Source: Apus apus
Taxonomy: Eukaryota; Chordata; Aves; Apodiformes; Apodidae
Assembly: GCF_020740795.1 (NCBI RefSeq)
Contig: NC_067285.1
Location: 90,727,152 to 90,791,151 of the forward strand
Length of the DNA stretch: 64,000 nucleotides
Reading direction: 5' to 3'
A program made the position numbers and the translations under genes. The notes beneath the pieces are model-generated. The model searched no databases. It worked only from the letters and a program-made list of their open reading frames with translations, and had not been told where the DNA came from. Position 1 is the stretch's first letter. Each line of letters starts with the position of its first letter. Of this stretch, positions 14,901 to 26,183 are shown piece by piece.

Positions 14901-17439
14901 TTGAGTGCTACTAATATGGTTTATCATTGAGAGGGCATTCTTCACTTCAGCAGCACATGCTAAACTAAATCAAAATAATACCAGCAGTATACTGCTACAC
15001 AGAGGGATGCACGGTTCATATTTATGCAAAATTAAGCAAAGCTGAACTCTGGTTTCCTACCCAAAGTGTCCTGTGATCAAAGCTAAAAGTCCACAGAAGT
15101 CCAAAATCCCACCTTCTGCAACATACAGATGACAGCAAGTCTATCATTGCTCAATTTACTAAACACGAAGTGTTAAATATATAAGCAGCCTTAGCAATAA
15201 GAGTCTGGCCCTTTTTGCCACTCAGTGGAACACCTTATGGCTACTTGTTCAGAGCTCCAGGGAGAGACAAGAGAATTATGAGGAGCCACCCAAAACTTCA
15301 GTGCAACTTAGACTCTCCTATCCTGCAGCATCCAGATGACAGTTAACACTGGCAGAGGAAAAGACAACTTCAGACACCTCAAAAACCTGCTTGTGTGAAA
15401 GGTCACAGACCCAACAAACAAAACCAAGACTCCTAAGACCTCTGAACCAGAGAAACAAAGTACCTCGATCCTTGCAGATCTAGATATTCATCACTTCATG
15501 TCTTGGCTCCCTATCTGTAAAAAAGAGGACAGTCTCCCTTTCCAGCCTCACCAGAGGAGAAATGCACTGCAGACCACAGGGTGTATTCCTGTCAGTGCTA
15601 CACAATTGTGACAGTGCTCACACAAAGATTTAAACCAGATGAGAATTCAACTAACAAGTCACACAACTTAATTGTTAGAAACAAAAATGCACAGCAAACT
15701 CAGCATTTTCAATCTGCCCATTTCTGCTTTAATTTCCTTGTGTCACACTATTTTACAGTCTGAGAGAGGTTTCAAGCTGTCTCACATTGCTAACACCCTC
15801 ACTAGACTGTTCTCTCCATATTAGGGAGATCCACCACCCCTGCTTGCAACCATAATGGTTACTTTTATTTTTGTTTGAGAGAGATATCATTTTAAATGGT
15901 CAGAAGCAGGCTGGAAGACACAACACACTGGACATTTGCTAATGTTTTTTAGGCCAAAGATTAAATTGATGAGACAATCAGAGCCAGCTGAAGCAGATGG
16001 GTCTAGTAGCCAGACACAACATGACCCCTATTTTTGGTTTTCACCCAAATCAACAGGGCTTAGCACACTGAATATTGATACCTGCCTTTCAATAACTTTG
16101 GACTAGGTGTCAAGTTCTGCATAATTCACTCAGTCCAAATCTTCCAGATTTAGAACAGTGAATGCTGACCAGATTGGAAAAGATAACAACCCTCATGCTT
16201 GAGTGCTTAAGCCAAACTGGGATTAAAAGGAAATACAATGTGTTAGGCAAATTAAGCCACATTTGCTTCACTGGCAGCTTGTTCCTCCTTTCTCTTGGTA
16301 GGAGCATCCAACCTGGGCACTGCTGGAAAGGCTGATGCTTTGTCTCTCACACCACAGCCATGGCAATTCTCCAGGCTCCTGACACACTCACCAAGCAAGA
16401 GGACAGTGGCAACAGTAACAGCACATTGAAGCTTTGCCGTTCACGCATCAAGCAGATTTTAAAAAGTGCAGGAGGAAGCTCAAGAAGTTACAGATAGCTT
16501 CTGTAGTGCGCTTGGACCTCTTGGGCCTGTATGGGGGTAAGAAGGAGTTAAGAGCCCTACTGCTCTGCACACCAGGCTCTGGGTCACACAAGAACAGGCA
16601 CAAAGACTTCCAGCTAGTGAACTGCAGAATATAACGCCCAAGAGGGAAATTTCTGCCTGACCCACAAATTTCTGCTCTTACACAGGAAGCCTTACAGTCC
16701 CTTCATTATTATCATGCCTGGAGTGATTGCTGGCAGCTTCATTACCTACAGAGAATTACTTCACCATTGAGTTCTTGGCTTCCTTAGCAGTCAGCAAACT
16801 CATGGTCACAAGTTATTTTATGTACCATATGTATGATGGGATCATATGCCTCTCTCTTGGTCCTATACTACAAAGAAGGCTATACAGAAACCACCAAATT
16901 CATCTTCCCAAGACAACCAGTGTTTATATGCACTTCACCTTTCCTCTTCCAGGCTGCATACTCACCTTTCCTTGGCACAAAAGCCCTTCTTTTCACATTC
17001 CTCATTGTTCTTCTGCCTTTGGTCCTCCACCAGCCACCTGACTGTGTCAGTGCCAATTCCCTGAAGTCTGACACAGCATTACCTTTCTGGCTGATACTAG
17101 AGTGAACCATTACAGGCTGAAATCCACGGAGATTCAGGGAATCTTAAAGTCACAATGATTTCAATAACAATTTGCCTAACCAGTGTCAGAAAACAGAATC
17201 CACAGAGGCTTACTAAAAGCTGCAGATTAAACTCAAAACCTGCTGCTGAAGGGAGCTGTTACCCTGGCATATGGGTTTATACCACCTTCACACGTTCCAT
17301 ACCAGCAATCAGACGAAGAGCTTTTTAAAGTGTCTCTATTGTTACATGCCAAAATATTTAACTATTGAATTTCACCCACCACCTGCCAGTCTTTGCATTT
17401 TATGGCACCAGCCAACAGCAAGCAGATCTATTTTTCTGC
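11936..17439 (-). other. LIMCH1: LIMCH1 intron 1, promoter-proximal part
   Basis: Unannotated intron sequence leading to the LIMCH1 CpG island. No coding exon, RNA gene or clear repeat was recognised. The open frames are short and lack splice support. Intronic enhancers are possible but cannot be identified by reading alone. Confidence 0.55.
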
Positions 17440-18075
17440 CCTGCCTGAAGAGCGAGGCTGAATGTCTCTCCTCGGCTCAGCTGAGCAATGGAGGGGAGAA
17501 GGGGCTGCAGGGGGGCTCCTCCGAGGGACACCGCTGCTCCAGACCCCCCTATGCGGACACCCCCCCACCCCCGCAGCGGTACTGACCCGCCTCCGCGCAG
17601 TGCGGAGCGTTACCTGCGCGGCCGCGGCCACCAGCGCGGGCAAGGGCAGCTGGCGGGGCGCAGGGCCGGCGGCTTCCCCGGCAGAGCTGGGGCGGCTTGG
17701 CCGCCGCCGGGAGCCGCGCTGGAGAACGCGGCCACTCCGCGGCTCCGCGCACCTGCGTGGCTCCTGTTTACAGCCGCCCCGTTTATCCCAACTCCGGGGG
17801 CGGGGAGGGGAAATACGATTAAGAGATTAAGTTTGGACGAGATGCACGGGGGGGAAGGGGAGTAGGGGTCCATCCAAAGGTGCGCAGGCTACGCGAGGGC
17901 TGCGCAGCGGCTCGGCGGGCCGCGGCTGCTTGCACCGCAGAGAGCAAGGGGGGCGGCGGGACGGACCTCGGCGTGGAATGAAACGCCTACCGACCCCGCG
18001 ATGAGGAGGGGGAAGGACACCGGGCCGCCCCGATGGGGATGGGGCTCCCGCACCCCTGCCATCCCGCGGTCTTAC

Positions 18076-18171
18076 CTCTATCCACTTCTGAGCCTCGGTG
18101 AAGGCCAACTCAGGCTGGGGGGTCTCGGGGGGAGGGTGAACCTCTCCCAGCTCCAGCCCGGGACTGGCCAT
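18076..18171 (-). CDS. LIMCH1: LIMCH1 coding exon 1 (start of LIM and calponin-homology domains protein 1)
   Basis: LIMCH1 is an actin- and non-muscle-myosin-II-associated protein with an N-terminal calponin-homology (CH) domain and a C-terminal LIM domain; it promotes stress fibres and focal adhesions. This exon gives 32 codons starting MASPGLELGE and ending AFTEAQKWIE, then a GTAAGA donor at 18075. The ending matches the conserved start of the CH domain in vertebrate LIMCH1 (AFSEAQKWIE in human), and the phase-0 junction is also as in human. The ATG at 18171 is preferred because the frame upstream has no other ATG; the upstream extension begins with a TTG. The rest of the gene (CH domain exons onward) must lie beyond base 1 or be unseen in the intron. 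The paralogue LMO7 was considered, but the N-terminal match and the UCHL1 neighbour favour LIMCH1. Confidence 0.92.
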
Positions 18172-18477
18172 CTGCAGGGCCCCGGCGCGCCGCGGCTGCG
18201 GCGGGGCAGCAGCCAAGCACCGATCCGCCCGCCCGCGGGGAGCCGCCGCCGCAGCGGGGACGCCGGAGGCCGCTGCCGGCCTCTCCTCCCTGCCCGGCAG
18301 CTGCGGGGGCGGGGGCCGGCGGCACTTCGCAGCCCGCCTGGCTGCAGCCCGCCTGCGGCAACCTCTCCGCCGGTGCCCCGCTCGCCCGCCCCGCCGGCTC
18401 GGTCCTCCCGCGCCTGCCGCCCCGCCCGCCCGCCCGCCCGGCCGGCGGAGAGGAGCTGCGCTGCGCTGAGCTACCAG

Positions 18478-18487
18478 CTAAAAATAA
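18478..18487. promoter_or_regulatory. MEF2-type site in LIMCH1 island
   Basis: CTAAAAATAA is a perfect match to the MEF2 consensus YTAWWWWTAR and is the only AT-rich word in several hundred bases of GC-rich island. On the minus strand it reads TTATTTTTAG and could also act as a weak TATA-like element for LIMCH1, about 307 bp upstream of the ATG. Function is inferred from the motif and position only. Confidence 0.5.
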
Positions 18488-18519
18488 ACAGACGGGCGAA
18501 GCCGCTTTGCCTTCAGCCC

Positions 18520-18527
18520 ATGCAAAT
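18520..18527. promoter_or_regulatory. Octamer (POU) motif in LIMCH1 island
   Basis: ATGCAAAT is the exact POU-factor octamer, 32 bp from the MEF2-type site and just upstream of it relative to LIMCH1 transcription. Binding is not shown by the sequence. Confidence 0.45.
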
Positions 18528-20276
18528 ACCCGCGCCACCACCCCGCCGCCAGCATCGCGTCGCAGGCGGTGCTGCCACCGGGGGGGCGGGCACCTTTCGG
18601 GGAGGGGGCAAACGCTGGCAAGGCCCCCGGCTTTGGGGAGGGGCGGGAAGGCAGCGGATCTCCTCAGCTCCCGGGGTCTGCAGGGCCGCCCGTGCAGGCG
18701 GCGAACTGGTTGTTGTGGCTGCTGCATTAAACACCTTAACATTAATCAATGTTGTTACATGAAGCACCTGAGAGCCTCCAGTCCCCCGCCGTGCGAAGAG
18801 GCTTTGGTTTCCCGCCCGGATCGTGGCCCACCTGCCCGAGGGCTGTGGGGCTCCTGCCCCAGAAGCGGAGCTGCAGCAGGTGCCTCCGACGCCTCTGCAG
18901 GCATCTCCTGGCGTCCTTCAGGGGTGAGGGCGGCCGTGCAAAACTGTGTGTGGGTCAGCACGGTACCGAACAGTGTTTCTCTTCTTTCAAAATTGAAGTC
19001 GGCATCCAGGTGTGCTTAAAAAACACCGTGCATGAATGCTCTTTTCTTTTTTTTCTCTTCACCCAGGGAAAGAAAAAGTCTGTCCTGCAGAGACTTGCAC
19101 ACCTAACTTGTGTTGTGTGAGTAGTCCTAGCTCAAGCAGATGTTCTTTAGTCTAAGGTTAAGCATAGAACTTTCTAGAAACGGAACGGGGGGTGTTTCTC
19201 ACAAGGCCTTTTTAAAGCCCAATCCTAAAAATTTCCACTCACAAGTTTTTGAAAGATGAGCCAAAGTTACTTGTTTATATTTATTCAAGTATAGAAAGAT
19301 ATCTGCATGCTGGAAACACAGGTGTGCCAACATTGACCTAAAAATCGACTAAGGGTTTTTTGGAGAGGGATCATGACTGGTTGCATTTTCAGCTTGTGAT
19401 AGTTGTCAACATTTTTTTATGAGAAACAAACTAGGATCTACTTTTCAACATGAGCTTGTTTCAGGCATGGATTTGCCTCATTTTAGAACTTGGGATTTTG
19501 AGCCTTGTTTATTGTTATAAACTAGTCAAAGAAAAAAACACTAACTCTTCTAATATAAATATATCATGTAATGCTCTATTTAGCTCTATATTTAACTCTA
19601 TTTCCATTCTGTGATTTTGCCTTTATTGTTCTCTACCTTTTGTTTTTGTCTTTGTTTATTGTTTGAAATGTGCTGGAATAATAAAAGGCCTAAAAACAGG
19701 AGATGAGATTATAGGAATTTTTCTGAGAACTGCAGCTAGATGAAAATGAGATGAATCGTAATCTAATCTCAAACATTCAAAGGTAAACAAGAAGTGTAAC
19801 ACAAACTCTTTTCTGATTCTTGTAATATTTAAATAACATTGATGTGTATCAGACATCAATTAGATTTTTTTCCCCAGGGCAGTGGAAGGCTAACAATTTC
19901 AAATAATTATCTTACCTCTTTTTTTATTACATGCAATATCAAATGTATGATTTTCCTGTCTGGTGATCTCAACATCACCTCTCAGAGAACTAGAAGAGCT
20001 GGAAGGGTCTGAGGTTAGCATCATACCACATAGAGCAGCCATTTCATACAGAGACCACCACCACATACCTTGGCTTAAATTGAGAGATGGACATTCATTT
20101 CTCATTTATACACTTGGTTTTCATGGATTACACTTACATTCAAGCATACGTATCTTTTAAAATGTGTTAAATGCACATAAAGACGTGGATATAGAGCTAG
20201 TACAGTCCTTTGAAGACTCTTGTATTTAGGAGTGTAAAATAAACCCTGAATGGCAGTAGAAATCTGGCCACTTCTT

Positions 20277-20299
20277 TCCTAATCCTAATCCTAATCCTG
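20277..20299. repeat. Short (TCCTAA)n array
   Basis: Nearly four tandem units of TCCTAA (equivalently CCTAAT). It resembles but does not match the vertebrate telomere repeat CCCTAA, so it is listed as a simple hexanucleotide repeat. Confidence 0.85.
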
Positions 20300-20687
20300 A
20301 ACTTGCTTCTCATTTGGTCAAGTACAAGGCAGCATCCCTGCCTTCCTGTTCCCATGGAAACGCACTTCTAGCATCAGCCCAGCTTGTTGTTTTGTTGGGT
20401 TTTTTTAAACCACCATCTGCCTGGAGAGTTACAGGGCTTGGTCTAAGCCCCTTGAATACCAGTCATAGGTTTTTCAAAGAGTTTCCTTTCCCTATTACAA
20501 CTGCCCTAGCAACTGGTACAAGAGGCAAAAGATGAAAATGAGCACCTTGGAAACTCCAGCAGGGTTTTCCTGAAGTCACTCTGTTGCTCTGGACCAGAAA
20601 TATGACCAGAAATATAGCACTGGTATTTGTAAGAGCAACAAAATAAGAGAATTTTTCTTGTAGCTGTTTGCAAAACAATCTTCTTTT

Positions 20688-20710
20688 AAAAAAAAAAAAA
20701 AAAAAAAAAA
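20688..20710. repeat. Poly(A) run of 23
   Basis: Uninterrupted A tract. There is no retrogene or LINE body with coding similarity on its left, so it is treated as a simple repeat. Confidence 0.9.
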
Positions 20711-21521
20711 GCTACAGTTTCGTTTTTCTGTTTTTCTTTCCAGTCAAACTCAAGCTAGCATCCCACTTGTCCTTATCCCCTGCAATAAACTTGCATCTGT
20801 GCTTATTAGACACGGGAAAACCTATGATGGAGCAGACATCAGAGCTGAGTTGCATATATTTGTCCAGGTGCATTCACCCTTCCTGAAAGGAGACTATGCC
20901 TACATGCAAGTAAAGTAATTGTGGGAAAATATGTATTATGGGGTTATAGGAGAAGCTCTAAGCAGAGGAAGAGGGTCTTTTCTGATCATCAGGGATCTCT
21001 CTGCTATTGTGCACGGGAGGAGAAATAGAGACTTTTAGGAAGATACAGTTTCAGGTGGAGTGAAGGTTCATCTGCATTGTATTAGCCATTTGGTCTTCTA
21101 CCCAATTTAGTTTTCTCCACCGGGAAGAGGAACATAAGCCTCTTGAATAGCAGAAGCAGGGAATTGGTAAAGTCTGGCTGGTGTTGTGGCAAGCCTGATC
21201 TTATCCCACAGTACCAACAGACAGCTTGCACAGAGGGGGAAGCTGAGACCTGGACAACTTTTGCAGCTCTACTGTGTTTCCTTGAAGGAAAAGGTCTGGT
21301 GTTCAAGACCAATCTCCATGCAAAACTATCCCTAGGTGGCATCTTTGTGCTCTTACTCCATTTTCTGGTTGTATTAACCTGGCAATAGACTTTTTTCTTC
21401 AAAGCAGATCTGACACAACATGCTTCCAGTAATATGGTCACATTCCATTTGGAAAAATTACTTTTACCCCAGAAAACATTGTACAAAGAGCAAATGGATG
21501 AAACATCAAAAGATTCTCAAT

Positions 21522-21555
21522 TTCTATTCTATTTTACCTTCTATTCCATTTTACC
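21522..21555. repeat. Two-copy 17-bp tandem duplication
   Basis: TTCTATTCTATTTTACC is followed directly by a copy with one difference (T to C at the ninth base). Confidence 0.85.
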
Positions 21556-22534
21556 TGGCTTATTAATCTTTTCTTTGTGAGCTTTTAGAAATGCGCCTTA
21601 AACTGGCAAGGCCCGTGGGCTGGCTCAGAAGGGAAGTTATCCTGCTAGCATCAGGGCTTTTTTGCCTCCTTATCTCCTCCACAATCTGTCAGTCCTGGCT
21701 GCTGCTCTCTGTGCAGAGCTTCTTTTTCCCCCAGATCGTAATGGGCATAGTTGGGAATGTTGCACAGTCCTGAGCCAGATTTCAGAAAAACCTGAGCTGA
21801 GCCATAAACAGACTGCTCTGGCTAAATATCTTCTTGGTATTTTGCTCCACAACTTTTGTACTTTTCATTGGTTTGCTTGTCCTTTTTGTCCCTTTAGCAA
21901 ACCACTGAATGTCACACAGAGAACTTGAGGCCATGTGGTATTTATTGTAAAAATTATGTTTGGAATTCCTTCACTCTCTAGAGTATAAAACAGAGGTAGG
22001 CACATCCAACTGTATATAACCTCCCTGTTATTTCAGAGCTGCTCAGAGATGCAGCCTGTGAGCTGTCATGGGACTCACACCTTTGCCAAGAGCAATGTGG
22101 CTGCCTGGTGATGGTGCAGGACTTGAAGGGCCCTGGCACAAAGCATCCTTGGTATTAATACCTCTGAACAGATAATAATCCTGCTGGAGAATATTTGGAG
22201 ATCTTTTACTGACTGCTGAAGACAGGTTGTGCACTTTCACAACTTTTCATGTATGAAAGGGTGACCTGAGAGGTGAGCTGAGTGAGCAGATGGGAAGAGC
22301 CCTTCCAGCAGCATCTATGAAGGCAGAGGAGGGTGGTGGAAGAGAGCTTTACCAGAAGTTTAGTATTTTCTTCTTTGATTAAACTAGATTTAAAGACAGT
22401 TCAACTCTCTCTCCATGATATGCAGCCTGTCTCTGACAGCAGGCTGGTAAAGGTACCCAATCAGAACCAAAAAAACAGAAAAAAACCCTAATTTTGAAAA
22501 CTGACTCAAAGGGAGACTGTTCCCATTCAGGAGG

Positions 22535-22559
22535 TTTATTTATTTATTTATTTATTTAA
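22535..22559. repeat. (TTTA)n microsatellite
   Basis: About six uninterrupted TTTA units. Confidence 0.92.
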
Positions 22560-25500
22560 ACTTACAAGCTGAAATAAAAGTAACACCAGAGTTTTAGTTA
22601 TTTTTATTATCACTAAAATCAATCTGAGATCATGAGAGAATGTTGGGTTTTTTCCAAACATTCAAACAAATGTTGTGACTTCACGTTTTATTTAATCAGG
22701 GCATCTGCTGTGCTGCTTTTGCAGCATTCAGCATTTGGCCCCCAGCACCTGTTTGTTTATCCCTGCCATGCTGTCTTCTATCACAGTCACTTTCACTCTG
22801 CTACCACTCACTCAGCAACATATTGTCAGGCTTGGCATCAATGTTCTGTTTTGTTTTGGGAATTTCAGGAGTGGATGGATCATCTGAGTTTGCTCTTTCC
22901 TTGGAGAACGGCAGTAATATCCATTTTCAGCCTGTCCTGGGAGAGTGTGAAGTCCTTCAATGAAGCAATTTCTCTCTATTTTGGAATTTTATATTGATAT
23001 TTTAAAGCTAATACAAACAATTGTCACCTGCTAGCTGAATGCCATTTGATGTGTTGCTATTTGTCTGTCTTTGCATTTAATTACATTTTTCAATTTTAAA
23101 AGCTGTTTGCTATCCAGAATATGATACACTGCTGCACATGTTCTTATATAGCTAGCTATAAGCCTAATGAATCAGAGTGAATGAGAGATAATGTGCATAA
23201 ATGCCTGTAAATACTAAACATCATTTACAAAGCACAATTTTTAGGGTCTTCAGCATTCCTTCTGTTCCTTCTGTAACAAATCCTGATCATTATGGCTGTG
23301 TTTTGAGTGCTTCTACACTTCTAGGTATGGGGTTTTCCCTGCCCAGCCCTCCTTTCTGGCATTGACACTTAGTTGTGCCTCTCCTGGAGGCCTCCAGGTG
23401 GAGAGCTATGCTGACTGCACAGAGCCTGGCTCAGCTTCTTTCAGCTGCAGCCACAGTCAGTTCTTTCACTCGCCCAAACGACTTCCTTCTTTATATTGTT
23501 CTCATCACGACCTGCCTTTCCTCTGATGTAGGAAATTCCTATATACAGCTTCCTCTTCAACAAGCATCCTTTTTTTTTTTTTTCTCCCCCAGCCTGCTTT
23601 GCTTCATCCTAGCCTGCCATCATCTCCTGTATACCAATTCCATTACTTTCAGTCCTGTTCTCTGTCCATCCAGTTCCAGGTAGTTCTCCCTCTTGTTCAC
23701 ACATAGTAGATGAAGGGACAGCCAAACAAATATAAACCAAGAAAACCACTGTGAAAGGAAAAGCAGAAAGCAGGTTAGGGAAAGGAGAAATATCACATAC
23801 AAGTGATACCAAAGTACACGAGGCTAAAAAGACTTGAATTGGGTTGACTGAAGAGCAATTACATAAAAAAGAACTGGAGGAGTGGTGAAATAGAAATGAA
23901 ACAACCCAAAATATAGAGGTACCAAGAATAAACCTGAGCACAAGACCAGTGACATTGTAAGGCCAGGGAGCATCCTTTCATTCTGTGTTTGTAGTGCAGC
24001 AAGGTTCAGATCTGTGCATGTTCTTTGTAGAGCCTCCAATAAAATACATACCATATTACAAAAGGGAAATGACCACACACACAAAACAGCAACTAAGAGA
24101 GGACTCTGAAGGAAAGTGTGGCTCTGCCATCCTGTTCTGTATGCCCAGAGCTGCATAGTTCTGCTCTCTTGACAGGTCAAGTTGGGAAAAGGATATGGCA
24201 TGACAATGGGCCTTTCACCAGCTGTTAACAAGGATCTTTTTAGACCATTAAAACAAAAGTATTGCTGGGGAGCCAGTGCTCATAGTTTTGCATCCCTGCC
24301 AGTGTGACCCCCAGATTCTTCACTGCAAAAAAAAATAAACAGCATTTGCTTCTCTGCTGTGCTGGAAGTTGCACAGGAGGGCAAAGCAGTATTTCTTTCC
24401 TTTCCAGTGTTCTGAGTCTGACTGCTTGCTTTTCAGCTACTTCCTTACAAACTGCTTCATTGCAGACTGGAAGGGGTAGTGGGGTGTTCTTCCAAACACT
24501 ATCTGATTCAGAGAAGGAATCTCCACTTCCAGTATGTATTTGCAATAATCTTCCAGCTGATTTACCACTCCACTCTTTGAAATGCAGCATCTTCCCTTGC
24601 TGCCACCCACCCAGTATTCATCTTATCCCATTTCACCATCCTAAGTAAATTTTTTAACACACAGTTACTCAAATCCTTCTCGGTGAGCAGCATAGTAGAG
24701 GTGTTTTAGTGTCCTCAGGGGGATCTTTCTCAACACCTCTTTCGTAGTGCCATTGCCAAGGACGGTGCTCTTTTAAGTTAGCAGATGTGCTCAGAGAGCC
24801 CATACCAGCTGCCAGCTCAGTAAGTGCAGCAGAGTCTGTCTAGGGTCAGTACATGAGAAGATAAGTAGCCAGAGGCGGTTGTTCAGCGGTCTGCAAACCT
24901 TTGCAAGTCATGGCTTCAAATGAGTGCTACAGAGTTGTGGTATTTGGGGGAAGAGAGAAGCTGTCATGTAGGAGACAGCATACAATGAAGGCAGTTAGAA
25001 ACTTCTGCCAAACTGGTGTCAAATGGGGTGAAAAATAGGTGATTTGGAAACCAAGTCCCAGTTTCCTGAATAAGTTCCTGGGTTCTGATACTAATTTTCT
25101 TGGTGTATAACAGATTTTCTGTAGTTGTGGCATGACCGTGTAGTTCACCAAGCCTGTCGTTTTTATTAAACATGCAAAAAAAATATTAAAAAACCCCTCT
25201 TACTGATGTTAGAACAGCTATTTTCTAGGTAGCTGCTTGTGAAAGTATGAGAAATCTGGGAAAAGCCACATCACATTGAACTGTTATTTTTAACAATTAC
25301 TTACATCATCAAGAAAGAACTGGTGAATGATATCTTCCTTTTTCCTTTTTTAGAAACTTTCCCTGTGGAGGAGATCAAAAGAGAAATCTTGTACCTGGAA
25401 TTAACACTGGGCTATACTCAAATTTGTTTGGGGTATTACCTGGTTCACAGTGAATTGCAATGTTAATTTACTCAAGAGAAGGAAATAGGCAGAGAAAAGT

Positions 25501-26167
25501 GGAAAATGGAAAGCAAAAAGAGAAGCAGGGGCAGAAAACAAGAAAGAAAAAACAAAATACTGGCTTCATGCAATAGGACAGCAATATGTCTTAGTTAGCA
25601 ACAGTATAATTTCATCCCACAACACAAGAATGTTTTTTCTCCTGTGTAACACAGGCGGTTTTTTCTGCTATATATTGATTTTCTAAAGGACAGTATTTAG
25701 CAGAGGGTCGTGTCCAACTAGAAGCAAGAGAAAGCTGTGTAGTGTAAGATATAGGTGAGTTTATTCCCTGAAGGCAGGCTCTGTTGCTCAGTGGTCTTCT
25801 GTGGCCTGACAATCCTTGCAGAAGAAGACATTTGTCACAGCCTGTGGAGATGCTTTGGCACAACAGGGACCATTCTGGGACAGACAGCATCTGTCATGCC
25901 ATCACAGACAGCAATGGTCACATATACAGAAGAGTCAGGATGTCAAACACAGGCATCAGTCCAGAGTAAAAATGAAGACTATTATGTTTTCCTTATCCTG
26001 TTCCACCCACAATTTCAAAGGATGGAGTATTATTTGCAACCCTACCTAAATTACCACTGTGAGTTAGGAGGAGCTGTGGGCATCTCCCCAGTTAGCAAAC
26101 TTTCTTAAAGTTCCCTAACCTGCAAGTACCAACAGGTTGATATGTCTTAGCAATATTGTTTCACCAC

Positions 26168-26183
26168 TTACACACACACACAC
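26168..26183. repeat. (CA)n microsatellite
   Basis: Short run of about seven to eight CA units. Confidence 0.85.

Larger units (their letters stand above)
17440..18920 (-). promoter_or_regulatory. LIMCH1: CpG island / promoter of LIMCH1
   Basis: A sharp block of about 1.5 kb with very high G+C and dense CpG, flanked on both sides by CpG-poor sequence. It contains LIMCH1 coding exon 1 (18076-18171), so the transcription start on the minus strand should lie to its right, within about 18180-18750. A (CCCG)n run at 18419-18440 is part of it. Long frames on both strands across this block are compositional: they have almost no stop codons because of the GC bias, and they resemble no known protein. 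Confidence 0.85.

Noticed and set aside
18001..18762. 253-codon open frame on the plus strand of the LIMCH1 island
   Set aside because: Its length comes from GC-rich sequence lacking stop codons; composition is Pro/Arg/Ala-rich with no family resemblance, and it overlaps the real LIMCH1 exon on the other strand.
18953..18976. REST/RE1-like half-sites (CAGCAC and ACAG)
   Set aside because: The spacing and several core bases do not match the RE1 consensus.
20277..20299. Interstitial telomere repeat
   Set aside because: The unit is TCCTAA, not CCCTAA, and has only about four copies.
25755..26108. 117-codon plus-strand frame
   Set aside because: No recognisable domain, no splice sites or CpG support, and normal length for chance frames in 64 kb.
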